Under the pieces are notes generated by a model. That model had not been told where the DNA came from. It was given only the letters and a program-made list of their open reading frames with translations, and searched no databases. This document shows, in pieces, positions 45,659-55,443 of a stretch of 64,000 bases of DNA (position 1 is the stretch's first letter; every line of letters starts with the position of its first letter). A program made the translations under genes and the position numbers. The stretch spans positions 1,894,001-1,958,000 of the forward strand of contig NZ_CP162599.1 of the NCBI RefSeq assembly GCF_040958695.1. Reading direction: 5' to 3'. The DNA comes from Ornithinibacillus sp. 4-3. Lineage in GTDB: Bacteria > Bacillota > Bacilli > Bacillales > Amphibacillaceae.

Positions 45659-46963
45659 TCATTCATAGGATAAATCATTTTTCACAACATCTTCATATGT
45701 TTCTCTACGAATCACTTCTTTATGCTGACCGTTCTCAACAAATACAACTGCAGCATTTGCTAAACGGTTATAATGACTTGCCATAGCATATCCATAAGCA
45801 CCTGTAGAGAAGACAGCTAAAATATCATCTGAGTCAATTTCAGGAACTTCTAAGTCCCAAATCAGCATATCTCCAGATTCACAGCATTTTCCTGCGATAG
45901 ATACTGTCTCAGAATTAGGTTGATTTGCTTTATTGGCAACAACCGCATCGTATTTAGCATTATAAAGTGCTGGTCTTAAATTATCAGTCATTCCTCCATC
46001 AATTGCAACATATTTTCTAATTCCGGGGATTTCCTTTGTTGAACCAATTGAATAAAGCGTGATACCAGCATTTCCTACAATTGATCTTCCTGGCTCTATC
46101 CAGATTTCAGGTAGAGGAATATCAATTTCTTTCGCATGTGTTTGTGTTGCTTCCACAATTTTTTCTACATACACAGTATATGGTAATGGTTTATCAGATT
46201 CTGTATAACGAATTCCGAATCCTCCACCAAAGTTCATGACCTCTGGTACAAAACCAGAATCTTTTTTCCATGTTGCTATTTTTTCAAATAATACTTCAAT
46301 TGCCTTAGTGAAACCATCCGTTTCAAAAATTTGTGATCCAATATGGCAATGTAATCCTTTAAAACGAATATGGGAGTGATTATGAAGTAATTCAAATGCT
46401 TGATCCGCTTGCCCATTATTCAAGCTAAAACCAAATTTAGAGTCTTCATTTCCAGTCATAATATAGTGATGTGTTTTAGACTCAACCCCTGGTGTTACTC
46501 GAATGAGTACATCCATTTGCTTATCATGTTCTTTTAAAATATTTTCAAGTAATGTAATTTCATGAAAATTATCAATTACAATACAACCAATATCATTTTC
46601 AACTGCCATCTCTAGCTCAGCAATATTTTTATTATTTCCATGTAAATGAATTTTGTTGGTTGGAAAATCAGCCTTTAATGCTGTATATAATTCTCCTTCT
46701 GAAACAACATCAAGACTTAAACCTTCTTGTTTCATGATTTGCACAATCGCTACAGATGAAAATGCCTTACTAGCATATGCTACTTGTGCCTCTACTCCTA
46801 GTTGCTTAAAGGTATTTACAAAGGCGCGGCAATTTTCACGAATTATAGATACATCATAGACATAAAGCGGTGTTCCGTAGATTTTCGCTAGTTCTGTTGT
46901 ATCTACATCTCCTATTACTAAATTTCCTTGGTCATTCGTAGAAAAAGAATGATGATAATTCAT
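45659..46963 (-). CDS. lysA: Diaminopimelate decarboxylase
   Basis: It decarboxylates meso-diaminopimelate to lysine, using pyridoxal phosphate. The 434-residue type III fold enzyme has VAYASKAFSS with the PLP-linked Lys, HGNNKN, LHCHIGSQI, NFGGGFGIRY, EPGRSIVGNAG and the C-terminal GKCCESGDML with the active-site Cys. The 128 bp upstream, mostly taken by the sigF terminator, is too short for a lysine riboswitch, and none was seen. The spoVA operon usual next to lysA is missing. Confidence 0.97.
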   Translation of the reverse strand: MNYHHSFSTNDQGNLVIGDVDTTELAKIYGTPLYVYDVSIIRENCRAFVNTFKQLGVEAQVAYASKAFSSVAIVQIMKQEGLSLDVVSEGELYTALKADFPTNKIHLHGNNKNIAELEMAVENDIGCIVIDNFHEITLLENILKEHDKQMDVLIRVTPGVESKTHHYIMTGNEDSKFGFSLNNGQADQAFELLHNHSHIRFKGLHCHIGSQIFETDGFTKAIEVLFEKIATWKKDSGFVPEVMNFGGGFGIRYTESDKPLPYTVYVEKIVEATQTHAKEIDIPLPEIWIEPGRSIVGNAGITLYSIGSTKEIPGIRKYVAIDGGMTDNLRPALYNAKYDAVVANKANQPNSETVSIAGKCCESGDMLIWDLEVPEIDSDDILAVFSTGAYGYAMASHYNRLANAAVVFVENGQHKEVIRRETYEDVVKNDLSYE

Positions 46964-47074
46964 TGGGTTGCTCCTTTCAACAATACATTAGAATAAAAAT
47001 ACTCTATCATAATGAACTGTAAAACGAAAGAAACAATTATTGAATTCTCGAAAATTATGGCAAAATAAAGGAAA

Positions 47075-47093
47075 AACCATCATATAGATGGTT
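47075..47093 (-). terminator. Terminator overlapping the sigF stop
   Basis: AACCATC/GATGGTT with a 5-base loop followed by TTTCC on the minus strand. The first stem arm overlaps the sigF stop codon. Confidence 0.75.
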
Positions 47094-47856
47094 AGGAAAG
47101 TAGCTTTAATTTTATTTCATCCAAGATTTTTTTCTCTAAACGTGAAACCTGTACTTGAGATATCCCTAATCGTTCGGCTACATGGCTTTGTGTCTGATCC
47201 TTGTAATAACGTAAATAAATGATTAAGCGCTCTCTATCAGATAGTTCACTAATAGCTTCTTCTAAAGATAATTTATCAAACCAACGCGTATCTTCCTCTG
47301 CGATTTGATCTAATAGAGTAATTGGATCTCCATCATTTTCAAAAACAGTTTGATGAATCGATTGAGGGGTTTTCGCAGCCTCAAGTGCATGAACAATCTC
47401 CTCAGAAGAGAGTTCTAGCGCTTCAGCTATTTCACTTAATGTTGGTACACGTAATAATTGTTTAGTTAACTCTTCTTTTTTCTTCCGTACCTTATAAGCT
47501 GTTTCTTTTAAAGATCTGCTTACCTTAATACTCCCATCATCTCTTAGAAAACGTTGGATTTCTCCAATGATCATAGGTACTGCATAAGTTGAAAAACGAA
47601 CATTATAACTCAAGTCAAATTTATCAATAGCTTTCATTAAACCAATACAACCAATTTGAAATAAGTCATCTGCATCATAACCCCAATTCAAAAAACGCTG
47701 GACGACTGACCATACTAAGCGGACGTTTTTTTCAACAAGTTCATTCCGAGCAAGATCATCGCCTTTTTGACTTTTCAAAATGAGTTCACGCACTTGTTCA
47801 TTTGTTAACGGACGACTATTTTTTACTCGAGTATCCATTGGCATCTCTAATGACAT
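47092..47856 (-). CDS. sigF: Forespore sigma factor SigF
   Basis: Sigma-F is the first compartment-specific sigma factor, active in the forespore after septation. The 254-residue protein has region 2 ([58 protein letters not shown]), region 3 ([10 protein letters not shown]) and region 4 ([33 protein letters not shown]). Its start overlaps the spoIIAB end by 10 bp, so anti-sigma and sigma synthesis are coupled. In B. subtilis the spoVA operon follows; here lysA follows directly. Confidence 0.98.
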   Translation of the reverse strand: MSLEMPMDTRVKNSRPLTNEQVRELILKSQKGDDLARNELVEKNVRLVWSVVQRFLNWGYDADDLFQIGCIGLMKAIDKFDLSYNVRFSTYAVPMIIGEIQRFLRDDGSIKVSRSLKETAYKVRKKKEELTKQLLRVPTLSEIAEALELSSEEIVHALEAAKTPQSIHQTVFENDGDPITLLDQIAEEDTRWFDKLSLEEAISELSDRERLIIYLRYYKDQTQSHVAERLGISQVQVSRLEKKILDEIKLKLLS

Positions 47857-48287
47857 ACCGTTTGATTTTTTATTAATTGCTTTTTCATTTTAACGGTTGT
47901 CCCTTGTCCTACAACAGATGTGATTTCAATATGGTCCATAAAATTTTCCATAATGGTAAATCCCATTCCAGATCTTTCTAATTCTGGTTTAGTTGTAAAT
48001 AATGGTTCTTTCGCCAATTCAATGTTTTCAATTCCTTCTCCGTAATCAATAATAGATACTTCTATCTCATTATTATTTATTTCACATGTGATAGTGATAT
48101 CATGATTTGGATTATTTTGATATCCATGAATAATTGAATTCGTTACAGCTTCTGAAATAACTGTTTTAATTTCAGTTAATTCATCCATAGTAGGATCCAA
48201 TTTCGCTATAAAACTACCTACTGCTACTCTCGCAAAGGATTCATTTTCACTGATACTTGTAAAAGTTAATGTCATCTTATTATTCAT
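47847..48287 (-). CDS. spoIIAB: Anti-sigma-F factor and kinase SpoIIAB
   Basis: SpoIIAB binds SigF and phosphorylates SpoIIAA, keeping sigma-F off before and outside the forespore. The 146-residue GHKL-type ATPase has [14 protein letters not shown] (N-box), IIDYGEGIE (G1) and [15 protein letters not shown] (G2). Its ATG overlaps the spoIIAA stop (ATGA). It is the middle gene of the spoIIAA-spoIIAB-sigF operon. Confidence 0.97.
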   Translation of the reverse strand: MNNKMTLTFTSISENESFARVAVGSFIAKLDPTMDELTEIKTVISEAVTNSIIHGYQNNPNHDITITCEINNNEIEVSIIDYGEGIENIELAKEPLFTTKPELERSGMGFTIMENFMDHIEITSVVGQGTTVKMKKQLIKNQTVCH

Positions 48288-48637
48288 GATGCCACCCCCA
48301 AAGAATGTAGCGCATATTCCTCTGATGCTTCCTGACGTATGATTTTATATATTCCTGACATTAGAAAAATCTTTTGAATCGATGTTGGTACCGAGCATAC
48401 AATTAACTCTCCACCTAATTGGACAACTTCTTTATACCTACCAAGAATTACTCCTATCCCTGAGCTATCCATAAAGGTAACAGACTGCAAGTTGACAATA
48501 GTATGTTTGATTTCATGCAAATGTAACATATGATGCCATTCTGTCTTTAATTGATCTGCCTCATGATGATCTAGCTCCCCGCCTAGGCGAACGATAAGTA
48601 CATCTTCTTTAATAGAAAATTGTTTTGAGAAACTCAA
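48284..48637 (-). CDS. spoIIAA: Anti-anti-sigma factor SpoIIAA
   Basis: Unphosphorylated SpoIIAA displaces SigF from SpoIIAB, triggering forespore gene expression. The 117-residue STAS-domain protein has [16 protein letters not shown] and [18 protein letters not shown], with the phosphorylated Ser in MDSSG, and ends LGVAS like B. subtilis SpoIIAA. TTG at 48637 follows AAAGGGGAAT and gives exactly the B. subtilis length; an ATG at 48661 would add eight residues. A repeat element starts 32 bp upstream, separating it from dacF. Confidence 0.95.
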   Translation of the reverse strand: MSFSKQFSIKEDVLIVRLGGELDHHEADQLKTEWHHMLHLHEIKHTIVNLQSVTFMDSSGIGVILGRYKEVVQLGGELIVCSVPTSIQKIFLMSGIYKIIRQEASEEYALHSLGVAS

Positions 48638-48668
48638 TGTAATTCCCCTTTCTGATTTCATCTAATAA

Positions 48669-48903
48669 TGCGTGTTCAAAAAATCCAGTAAAAAGAATTA
48701 TCATCGATTAAGTTCGCAACGTCGCGAGCTCAGGCACAGGCGCTTGCACATCGTGTGCGTCGGAAAATCCAAAGTAACGCGGTTTTAAGTAACAGATTTC
48801 CACAGGATGTGGTAACTTCGACGTTCAACATAGGACTTGTCAGAACTAAGTCGAAGTTACCTGTTCGATGCTTCATTTTTATCGGACTTTTTGAACAACC
48901 TCT
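48669..48903 (+). repeat. TGTTCAAAAAG repeat family, 235-bp copy in the spoIIA leader
   Basis: The left end is TGCGTGTTCAAAAAATCCAG and the right end ATCGGACTTTTTGAACAACC, imperfect inverted partners. Internal inverted pairs include GGTAACTTCGAC at 48811-48822 with GTCGAAGTTACC at 48850-48861 and CACATCGTGTGCG words near 48748. Parts match the 55.5 kb copy (CATCGATTAAGTTCGCAACG) and the 58.5 kb copy (GTCGAAGTTNCCTGTTCGATG). There is no supported gene in it. It lies entirely between dacF and spoIIAA. Confidence 0.9.
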
Positions 48904-48912
48904 AATACTTTA

Positions 48913-48940
48913 TTTCTCCAATCGAACATCAGATTCCTTT
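48913..48940 (-). promoter_or_regulatory. Candidate sigma-H promoter for spoIIA
   Basis: On the minus strand AAAGGAATC and GGAGAAA are separated by 12 bp. The known sigma-H pattern is RNAGGAWWW and RNNGAAT, so each box has one mismatch. spoIIA is sigma-H-controlled in B. subtilis, and no better site was seen in the 300 bp before spoIIAA. Transcription would start at about the edge of the repeat copy and run through it. Confidence 0.5.
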
Positions 48941-48958
48941 GATAAGACAAACATAGAA

Positions 48959-50155
48959 CTAATTATCTTTTATTTGATAAATTGACTTATTTTTCGCTAA
49001 ATATTGTAGCGATCGTTTTATAAATGTAAACATAGATGCAGATTTTACTTCTTCGTCAACAATTAAATCTGTTTCAGACAATACTTCTTGTCCTTGCTTA
49101 ATCACTAAAGATCCAACAGTCTCCCCTTTCTTTAAAGGTAAATTTAATTGACGCTTTAAGTTGATTTCCGTTTTAAGATTATCTGGCTTCTTACCCTTAG
49201 CAAAGATTATTTTCGCTGCATCTGCTGTCACTATTGGTGTCTTTTCATTTTCTGCCTTCAGTAAGGATAGTTGTTTTACTGCTTCTCCTTGCTTGAATAG
49301 CTCCTCTGTTTCAAATTGATTAAATCCATAGTCAAATAACTCTGTGACTGCTTTATTTCTCTCTTTTACAGTTTCTACACCCATGACAACCGTAATTAGT
49401 CTCATATTATCTCTATTTGCTGTCGCAGTAAGACAATACTTTGCTTCATTTGTAAAACCTGTTTTCAAACCATCAACACCCGGATAAGTTCGAATTAACT
49501 TATTTGTATTAACTAACCAGAATTCATTTTTCTGTCCTTTTCTTAAATAATCTTCATAAATAGATGTATAGTCTGTAATTGGATGTTTAAGTAATTCTTT
49601 AGCAATGATTGCCATATCATAAGCAGTACTATATTGTCCCTTTGCTGGTAATCCAGAGGCATTTTGGAATTGTGTGTTCTTTAATTTAAGTTCTTTCACC
49701 TTCTCATTCATTAATTGAACAAATGCTTCTTCTGTTCCAGCTATTCGCTCAGCTAAAGCAACACTTGCATCATTACCAGAAGCAATTGCTACTCCTTTTA
49801 ACAAATCTTGTACACTCATTTCTTCTCCTGGCTCTAGAAAAATTTGTGAACCACCCATAGAAGATGCATTTTCACTGACATGAACTTTTTCTTCTAAGCT
49901 TAATTCCTCTTTCTCTATTGCTTCCATCACAAGTAATAAGGTCATCATTTTCGTCATACTTGCAGGTGCTAATCTTTCATGAGCATCATGTTCAAATAAG
50001 ATCTCTCCTGTCGATTTCTCTATTAAAATTGCTGATGGTGCCTTTGTGGTAAGCTGGCCAGAGCTTTTCTTCTGCTCTTCTGCAAATTGCATTTGAGGAA
50101 ATGCAAGCATTACTATACTGCTTATAATTATTAAAACAAGTTGTTTCTTTCCCAT
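48959..50155 (-). CDS. dacF: D-alanyl-D-alanine carboxypeptidase DacF
   Basis: DacF is a forespore penicillin-binding protein that trims peptidoglycan peptides and, with DacB, tunes cortex cross-linking. The 398-residue precursor has a signal peptide (LVLIIISSIVMLAFPQMQFA), the catalytic SMTK, ASGND and GLKTGFT motifs, a C-terminal beta-rich domain (LNLPLKKGETVGSLVI) and an amphipathic tail. ATG at 50155 follows AGGAGGTCCTG. It lies upstream of spoIIA as in B. subtilis. Confidence 0.94.
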   Translation of the reverse strand: MGKKQLVLIIISSIVMLAFPQMQFAEEQKKSSGQLTTKAPSAILIEKSTGEILFEHDAHERLAPASMTKMMTLLLVMEAIEKEELSLEEKVHVSENASSMGGSQIFLEPGEEMSVQDLLKGVAIASGNDASVALAERIAGTEEAFVQLMNEKVKELKLKNTQFQNASGLPAKGQYSTAYDMAIIAKELLKHPITDYTSIYEDYLRKGQKNEFWLVNTNKLIRTYPGVDGLKTGFTNEAKYCLTATANRDNMRLITVVMGVETVKERNKAVTELFDYGFNQFETEELFKQGEAVKQLSLLKAENEKTPIVTADAAKIIFAKGKKPDNLKTEINLKRQLNLPLKKGETVGSLVIKQGQEVLSETDLIVDEEVKSASMFTFIKRSLQYLAKNKSIYQIKDN

Positions 50156-50264
50156 ATCAGGACCTCCTAGTAATGAATTCATATATGATGCTATGGTTTT
50201 TGTAAATTCCTCTTACTAGCTTTTCCATATTTTAGAAATTTATAATTTAGAAACAATAAAAAAT

Positions 50265-50302
50265 CCCTGTTTATTACTTGCAGCTGCAAATAATAAACAG
50301 GG
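50265..50302 (-). terminator. Intrinsic terminator after pdp
   Basis: A perfect 12-bp stem CCCTGTTTATTA/TAATAAACAGGG, extended by pairing in the loop, is followed by ATTTTTT on the minus strand. Confidence 0.88.
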
Positions 50303-50314
50303 TGAAATGATGTA

Positions 50315-51625
50315 TTAACGAATAATCTCATAAATCAATGGGTTCATTTCAGGTTTTTCAGAAGAAATTCGAATACTATTATTTATTTTTTTTATGATGG
50401 ATGTTAAATTTTCATTGGATACAGTATTGTAATGCAATGTTAGCAGAGGCTCATCTTTTTTTACGGTCTCCCCAACTTTTTTATGCAGTAAAATACCTGC
50501 TGATAAATCAAGTACAGAATCCTTTGTCACTCTTCCAGCCCCTAGCATCATTGCTGCTACTCCTATTTCATTTGCAATTAATTCGGAGATATATCCTGAT
50601 TGTTCTGCATAAATCGTATGGGTATATTTTGCTTGTGGCAGCTGGTCTGGATGATAAATAATCTCTGCATCTCCTCCTTGTGATTGAACAAAGAGATAGA
50701 ACATGTCTAATGCTTTTCCATTCTCCAAAGTTTCTTTAACCATTTCTCTAGCTATATCTATATTGGTAGTTTTATTTGCTAGTACAATCATTTCACTGGC
50801 CACTTTGATAACGATTTCGGTTAAATCCTTTGGACCGATACCTTTTAATGTTTCGATAGCCTCTTTTACCTCTAAAGCATTACCTATGGCATTTCCTAAA
50901 GGCTGGCTCATATCTGAAATAATTGCTACTGTTGTTTTATTTACTTGTTTACCGATTGTAACCATTGCTTCAGCTAGCTGTTTAGAAGAAGCGTAATCCT
51001 TCATAAATGCTCCAGCACCTGTTTTAACATCTAGTACAATCGCATCTGCACCAGCTGCAATTTTCTTACTCATAATAGAACTAGCGATTAATGGAATAGA
51101 GCTTACTGTAGCTGTTACATCACGCAAGCTATATATTTTCTTATCTGCTGGGGTTAATTTATCAGATTGACCAATAATTGCTAGTTTATTTTTATTCACT
51201 AAATCATAGAATTGTTTATTTGTCATTTCTACATGGAACCCTGGTATCGATTCTAGCTTATCAATTGTTCCACCTGTGTGCCCTAGACCACGGCCACTCA
51301 TTTTCGCTACTGGAACTCCTAATGAAGCAACTATAGGCATCGCAATTAAACTAACATTATCTCCAACGCCACCTGTAGAATGTTTATCTACTTTTATGCC
51401 AGAGATTTGAGATAAATCTATTATTTCTCCACTTTGTACCATTGCTTTGGTTAAAGCAGCCTGTTCTACTCCATTCATTCCTTGAAAATAAATAGCCATT
51501 AATAATGCGCTCATCTGATAATCTGGTATTTTTCCAACTGTGAACCCATGAACGAAAAAGTTAATTTCCTCTTCTGTTAATGCATTACCAAGCTGTTTTT
51601 TTTCGATAATATCATACATTCTCAT
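50315..51625 (-). CDS. pdp: Pyrimidine-nucleoside phosphorylase
   Basis: It splits uridine, thymidine and deoxyuridine with phosphate to give the base and (deoxy)ribose 1-phosphate. The 436-residue protein has the family signature [34 protein letters not shown] and KTGAGAFM. It ends the drm-punA-pdp operon, whose phosphopentomutase channels the released sugar phosphate into central metabolism. Confidence 0.96.
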   Translation of the reverse strand: MRMYDIIEKKQLGNALTEEEINFFVHGFTVGKIPDYQMSALLMAIYFQGMNGVEQAALTKAMVQSGEIIDLSQISGIKVDKHSTGGVGDNVSLIAMPIVASLGVPVAKMSGRGLGHTGGTIDKLESIPGFHVEMTNKQFYDLVNKNKLAIIGQSDKLTPADKKIYSLRDVTATVSSIPLIASSIMSKKIAAGADAIVLDVKTGAGAFMKDYASSKQLAEAMVTIGKQVNKTTVAIISDMSQPLGNAIGNALEVKEAIETLKGIGPKDLTEIVIKVASEMIVLANKTTNIDIAREMVKETLENGKALDMFYLFVQSQGGDAEIIYHPDQLPQAKYTHTIYAEQSGYISELIANEIGVAAMMLGAGRVTKDSVLDLSAGILLHKKVGETVKKDEPLLTLHYNTVSNENLTSIIKKINNSIRISSEKPEMNPLIYEIIR

Positions 51626-51637
51626 CTTGCTTTCCCC

Positions 51638-52465
51638 CTAATCTTCAGGAAGCGTTTCTATTATATGTAGCATGAAGCGGATAAAATCCTGCTGCACCTG
51701 TTGAGTAGTTTCAATTACTTCCTCATGTGATAACGGCTCATCATATATACCAGCAGCCATATTGGAAATACATGAGATTCCTAGTACACGTATTTTTGCT
51801 TGTCTAGCTACAATTACTTCTGGCACAGTAGACATCCCAACTGCATCTCCACCTAAAACGCGGAGCATTCGAATTTCAGCTGGTGTTTCATAAGTTGGCC
51901 CAGCATTACCAACATATACTCCACGCTGCACAGCAATATTAAGCTGCTGAGCGCAATGTTTTGCATGCTCGATGTAAGTTCGATCATATGCTTGAGTCAT
52001 ATCAGGAAAACGGTCACCAAAGGTATCGTGATTGGGACCTATTAATGGATTGGTTCCCGTGAAATTAATATGATCAGAAATTAGCATTAAATCTCCTGGA
52101 CGAAAGGATTCATTAATTCCGCCAGCTGCATTGGTAACAATGATAGAATGTATGCCTAACATCTTCATTACACGTACTGGAAACGTAACTTGTTCCATTG
52201 TATAGCCCTCATAATAATGAAAGCGTCCCTGCATAGCAATGACATGCTTTCCTTTTAACTGACCTATTACTAGCTTTCCTTGATGTCCTTCTACTGTCGA
52301 TTTAGGAAAATAAGGAATATCTTCATAGGCAATACTTATTTTATTTTCAATTTGTTCTGCTAGAATTCCTAATCCAGATCCGAGAATTAAACCTAAGCTT
52401 ACTTCATTTTTCATTTGTGAGCGGATAAAATCACAAGCTTCACGAATTTTATACATTTCATTCAC
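51638..52465 (-). CDS. punA: Purine-nucleoside phosphorylase I
   Basis: It phosphorolyses guanosine, inosine and their deoxy forms. The 275-residue protein is the trimeric, low-molecular-weight type: [63 protein letters not shown] and the later SNMAAGI. Its ATG overlaps the drm end by 8 bp. Called pupG in B. subtilis. Followed by pdp after 12 bp. Confidence 0.96.
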   Translation of the reverse strand: MNEMYKIREACDFIRSQMKNEVSLGLILGSGLGILAEQIENKISIAYEDIPYFPKSTVEGHQGKLVIGQLKGKHVIAMQGRFHYYEGYTMEQVTFPVRVMKMLGIHSIIVTNAAGGINESFRPGDLMLISDHINFTGTNPLIGPNHDTFGDRFPDMTQAYDRTYIEHAKHCAQQLNIAVQRGVYVGNAGPTYETPAEIRMLRVLGGDAVGMSTVPEVIVARQAKIRVLGISCISNMAAGIYDEPLSHEEVIETTQQVQQDFIRFMLHIIETLPED

Positions 52466-53648
52466 CTACTTTTATTTCATTTAAAAAGCTACAACCATGT
52501 TGCGGCAAAGGAACATTAAAATTATCCGCTATGGTTGCACCAACATCAGCAAATGTGTCGCGAATTGGTAATTCTCTGCCGATTTGAATATCTTGATGAT
52601 ACATAATTAAAGGAACATACTCTCTTGTATGATCTGTTCCTTGATGCGTTGGATCATTACCATGATCTGCAGTAATAATAAGTAAATCATCTTTAGATAA
52701 ACTTTGTAAAATTTGAGGTAACTGTTGATCAAATCTTTCCAAAGCCTTCCCATAGCCGACGGGATCACGACGATGTCCATATTTGGAATCAAAATCTACT
52801 AAATTTAAGAAGCATAAACCATGAAAGTTCATTTCTATTGTTTTTAACAATTGCTGAACACCATCATCATTATCTACTGTCCGAATAGACTTCGTAATTC
52901 CTTCACCATCATAGATATCTGAAATTTTACCTAAACCAATGACATCATAATGATGATCCGCAAGTTCATTGAGTACCGTGCGACCGATAGGTTTTAATGC
53001 GTAATCATGGCGATTTGCTGTTCTAATAAAAGCTCCTGGTTGACCAATAAAGGGTCTCGCAATAACTCTACCAACTCGATATTCTCCTGATAAAGTCAAG
53101 CTTCGGGCAATTTCGCAAATTCGGTACTGTTCCTTGATAGGAATAATATCTTCATGTGCAGCAATTTGTAGTACAGAATCAGCTGATGTATAAACAATCA
53201 AAGCTCCTGTTTCCATGTGCTCTTTCCCTAATTCCTCAATAATCTTTGTTCCAGAGGCAACTTTATTACCGATAATCGATCTGTTTGTCGCCCTTGTTAA
53301 CTCATCTAATAATCCTTTAGGAAAACCATGAGGAAAAGTTTGGAATGGATTCGTAATATGTAACCCCATTAATTCCCAATGACCTGTCATCGTATCTTTA
53401 CCAAAAGAAGCCTCTTGCATTTTAGTGTAGAATCCTTCAGGTTTAGCAACAGCTTGAATTCCTTTAATTGCTTCTATATTCCCAAGTCCTAAACTTTCTA
53501 GATGAGGCATATGTAGCCCATCAACGGCTTCTGCTATATTTACTAATGTATTTGCACCTTGATCATTATAAACTTTAGCATCTGGTGCTTCTCCAATTCC
53601 AACAGAATCTAATACAATTAAAAAAACTCTTTTAAAATGATTTTGCAT
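52458..53648 (-). CDS. drm: Phosphopentomutase
   Basis: It interconverts (deoxy)ribose 1-phosphate and 5-phosphate. The 396-residue enzyme of the alkaline-phosphatase superfamily has [15 protein letters not shown] at the metal site, [25 protein letters not shown] and [12 protein letters not shown], all metal or phosphate ligands of the family. Also called deoB. First gene of the nucleoside-salvage operon; it follows xerD by 44 bp. Confidence 0.96.
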   Translation of the reverse strand: MQNHFKRVFLIVLDSVGIGEAPDAKVYNDQGANTLVNIAEAVDGLHMPHLESLGLGNIEAIKGIQAVAKPEGFYTKMQEASFGKDTMTGHWELMGLHITNPFQTFPHGFPKGLLDELTRATNRSIIGNKVASGTKIIEELGKEHMETGALIVYTSADSVLQIAAHEDIIPIKEQYRICEIARSLTLSGEYRVGRVIARPFIGQPGAFIRTANRHDYALKPIGRTVLNELADHHYDVIGLGKISDIYDGEGITKSIRTVDNDDGVQQLLKTIEMNFHGLCFLNLVDFDSKYGHRRDPVGYGKALERFDQQLPQILQSLSKDDLLIITADHGNDPTHQGTDHTREYVPLIMYHQDIQIGRELPIRDTFADVGATIADNFNVPLPQHGCSFLNEIKVGE

Positions 53649-53692
53649 CGAATCATCCTCTGCAAATTTTTCTATGAATATAGTAATCTTTT

Positions 53693-54586
53693 TTAAGCTC
53701 TTGGATGGAAATTACGGTACATATCTTTTAAACGTGCTCGATTAATATGCGTATATATTTGTGTCGTCGAAATATCCTCATGTCCAAGCATTTCCTGTAC
53801 TGCACGCAAATCAGCACCATTTTCCAATAAATGTGTCGCAAATGAATGGCGAATCATATGAGGAGAAATTTTCTTTTTAATTCCTACATCTTTTGCGACT
53901 GTATTTAGGATTTTCCAGAAACCTTGACGGCTTAAAGCTCTTCCATGTTGATTCACGAATAAAAATTGATGATCCTGTCTATATTTCATGAGCGGTGCTC
54001 TTGCATGTTGTAAATATTGTTCAATCGCTTGGGCTGCTACTTCACCTAAAGGAATAATTCTTTCCTTTGATCCTTTTCCGATGCATTGAACGAAGCCCAT
54101 AGTTAAATGTAAGTCATTCAGCTTTAATTGAATTAATTCTGAAACACGTAAACCAGTTGCATACAGTAATTCAATCATTGCTTTATTTCGAATTGTTAAC
54201 GGTGAATCCGTACGAAAGGTTAATAATTGTTCAATCTCTGCTGAGGTTAATACTTCTGGTAATTTTCTATCTTTTTTCGGTGAATCGATATGTAAACTCG
54301 CATCATGATTCACCACTTGATCTCGAATGAGGAATTGATGAAACAAGCGGATGGATGAAATATTCCGTGCAATTGTGGCAGAGGATTTTTGATGATCTTT
54401 TAAATGATAAAGGTAACCTAGAATATCTGATCTTTCTACATGATTCCATTCTAACTTTTCTCCAGTTTGCTCAATATATTTCACATACTGAAGTAAATCA
54501 CGTCGGTATGATTTTAAAGTGTTATCAGCTAAGCCTCTTTCAATTTGTAAATAATGAAAAAAATCTTCTATTGCATCATTTAGCAT
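53693..54586 (-). CDS. xerD: Tyrosine recombinase XerD
   Basis: XerD with XerC (CodV) resolves chromosome dimers at dif. The 297-residue protein has an N-terminal SAM-like core-binding domain ([20 protein letters not shown]) and a catalytic domain with [11 protein letters not shown] (Arg), the [18 protein letters not shown] HxxR and [15 protein letters not shown] with the nucleophilic Tyr. ATG at 54586 follows AAAGGGGTGATC; a longer frame to 54676 would run into yqzK. Known as ripX in B. subtilis. Confidence 0.95.
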   Translation of the reverse strand: MLNDAIEDFFHYLQIERGLADNTLKSYRRDLLQYVKYIEQTGEKLEWNHVERSDILGYLYHLKDHQKSSATIARNISSIRLFHQFLIRDQVVNHDASLHIDSPKKDRKLPEVLTSAEIEQLLTFRTDSPLTIRNKAMIELLYATGLRVSELIQLKLNDLHLTMGFVQCIGKGSKERIIPLGEVAAQAIEQYLQHARAPLMKYRQDHQFLFVNQHGRALSRQGFWKILNTVAKDVGIKKKISPHMIRHSFATHLLENGADLRAVQEMLGHEDISTTQIYTHINRARLKDMYRNFHPRA

Positions 54587-54611
54587 AGCGATCACCCCTT
54601 TGTCTATTGTT

Positions 54612-54773
54612 CTACTCGATGCGAAATACTTTAATAGCTGGACCACTTGGTTGATCTTCTGGATTATAATGCTCAAATTCCCGATGTATCATTTGTAAAC
54701 CGAAATAAAAAAACATCGTACACGCAACAAATAGAAGCAATAATTTTAATGAATCAAAAATAAATTTAATCAT
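54612..54773 (-). CDS. yqzK: Small membrane protein of the YqzK family
   Basis: A 53-residue frame starts MIKFIFDSLKLLLLFVACTM, with one membrane segment at about residues 6-26, and ends with a polar tail (REFEHYNPEDQPSGPAIK). AAAGGG precedes the ATG. The size, single segment and location between fur and xerD match B. subtilis YqzK (DUF4227). Function is unknown. Confidence 0.82.
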   Translation of the reverse strand: MIKFIFDSLKLLLLFVACTMFFYFGLQMIHREFEHYNPEDQPSGPAIKVFRIE

Positions 54774-54857
54774 AAAAGCATACCCTTTCCATAATTATTC
54801 ATTATGTCTAAAGATATGCCAAAAATAATCTATATTATACGTAATAGGAGTATATTT

Positions 54858-55319
54858 TTATTCTTCTTCATCATTTTTTGCTTTTTGCTGACACACTCTA
54901 CAAATACCATGGAATGTTAGTCGATGATCCCTTACTTCGAATCCCCATTTTTCTGCTACTATTTTTTCAACATCTCCTAGTAAATCTTCAATAATTTCTT
55001 CTACAGAACCACATTCTAAACAAACAAGATGATGATGAAAATGCTGAACCCCTTCTTTACGTAAATCGTAACGAGAGACCCCATCACCAAAATTAATCTT
55101 ATCAACAACTTTAAGTTCAGATAATAATTCTAATGTACGATAAACAGTAGCTAAACCAATTTCAGGCTCTTTGTCTTTTACTAATAGAAATATTTGCTCA
55201 GCACTTAGATGGTCTTTTTCGTGCTCTAATAACACTCTAAGTGTAGCTTCCCTTTGTGGAGTTAGTTTATAGCTTTTAGAATGTAGTTTCTTTTTTATTT
55301 GGTCAATTCGAAGTTCCAC
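54858..55319 (-). CDS. fur: Ferric uptake regulator Fur
   Basis: Fur represses iron-uptake genes when iron is plentiful. The 153-residue protein has the winged helix (YKLTPQREATLRVLLEH, then EIGLATVYRTLELLSEL), the histidine-rich metal site FHHHLVCLECG and a C-terminal CRVC that completes the structural zinc site. GTG at 55319 is the start because GGAGGGATTT precedes it and the N-terminus then matches B. subtilis Fur; an upstream extension would overlap the promoter. A PerR-type box lies over its promoter. Confidence 0.95.
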   Translation of the reverse strand: MELRIDQIKKKLHSKSYKLTPQREATLRVLLEHEKDHLSAEQIFLLVKDKEPEIGLATVYRTLELLSELKVVDKINFGDGVSRYDLRKEGVQHFHHHLVCLECGSVEEIIEDLLGDVEKIVAEKWGFEVRDHRLTFHGICRVCQQKAKNDEEE

Positions 55320-55346
55320 GAGTAAATCCCTCCTATACCCATCTTT

Positions 55347-55375
55347 ATTATATGGATACATGAAACCTATGTCAA
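55347..55375 (-). promoter_or_regulatory. Sigma-A promoter of fur
   Basis: On the minus strand TTGACA and TATAAT, both perfect, are separated by 17 bp, about 28 bp upstream of the start codon. Confidence 0.9.
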
Positions 55376-55376
55376 A

Positions 55377-55391
55377 ATATAATCATTATTA
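55377..55391. promoter_or_regulatory. PerR-type operator upstream of fur
   Basis: On the minus strand TAATAATGATTATAT matches 12 of the 14 specified bases of the PerR box consensus TTATAATNATTATAA and abuts the -35 box. In B. subtilis fur is repressed by PerR, so this arrangement is expected. Confidence 0.75.
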
Positions 55392-55443
55392 ATGAATAAA
55401 AATTCTAAATAACAAATTCACAGATCTTATGTTTCTCTTTAAG

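Noticed and set aside
46964..47091. Possible lysine riboswitch upstream of lysA
   Set aside because: The gap is too short and largely taken up by the sigF terminator; none of the conserved L-box blocks are visible.
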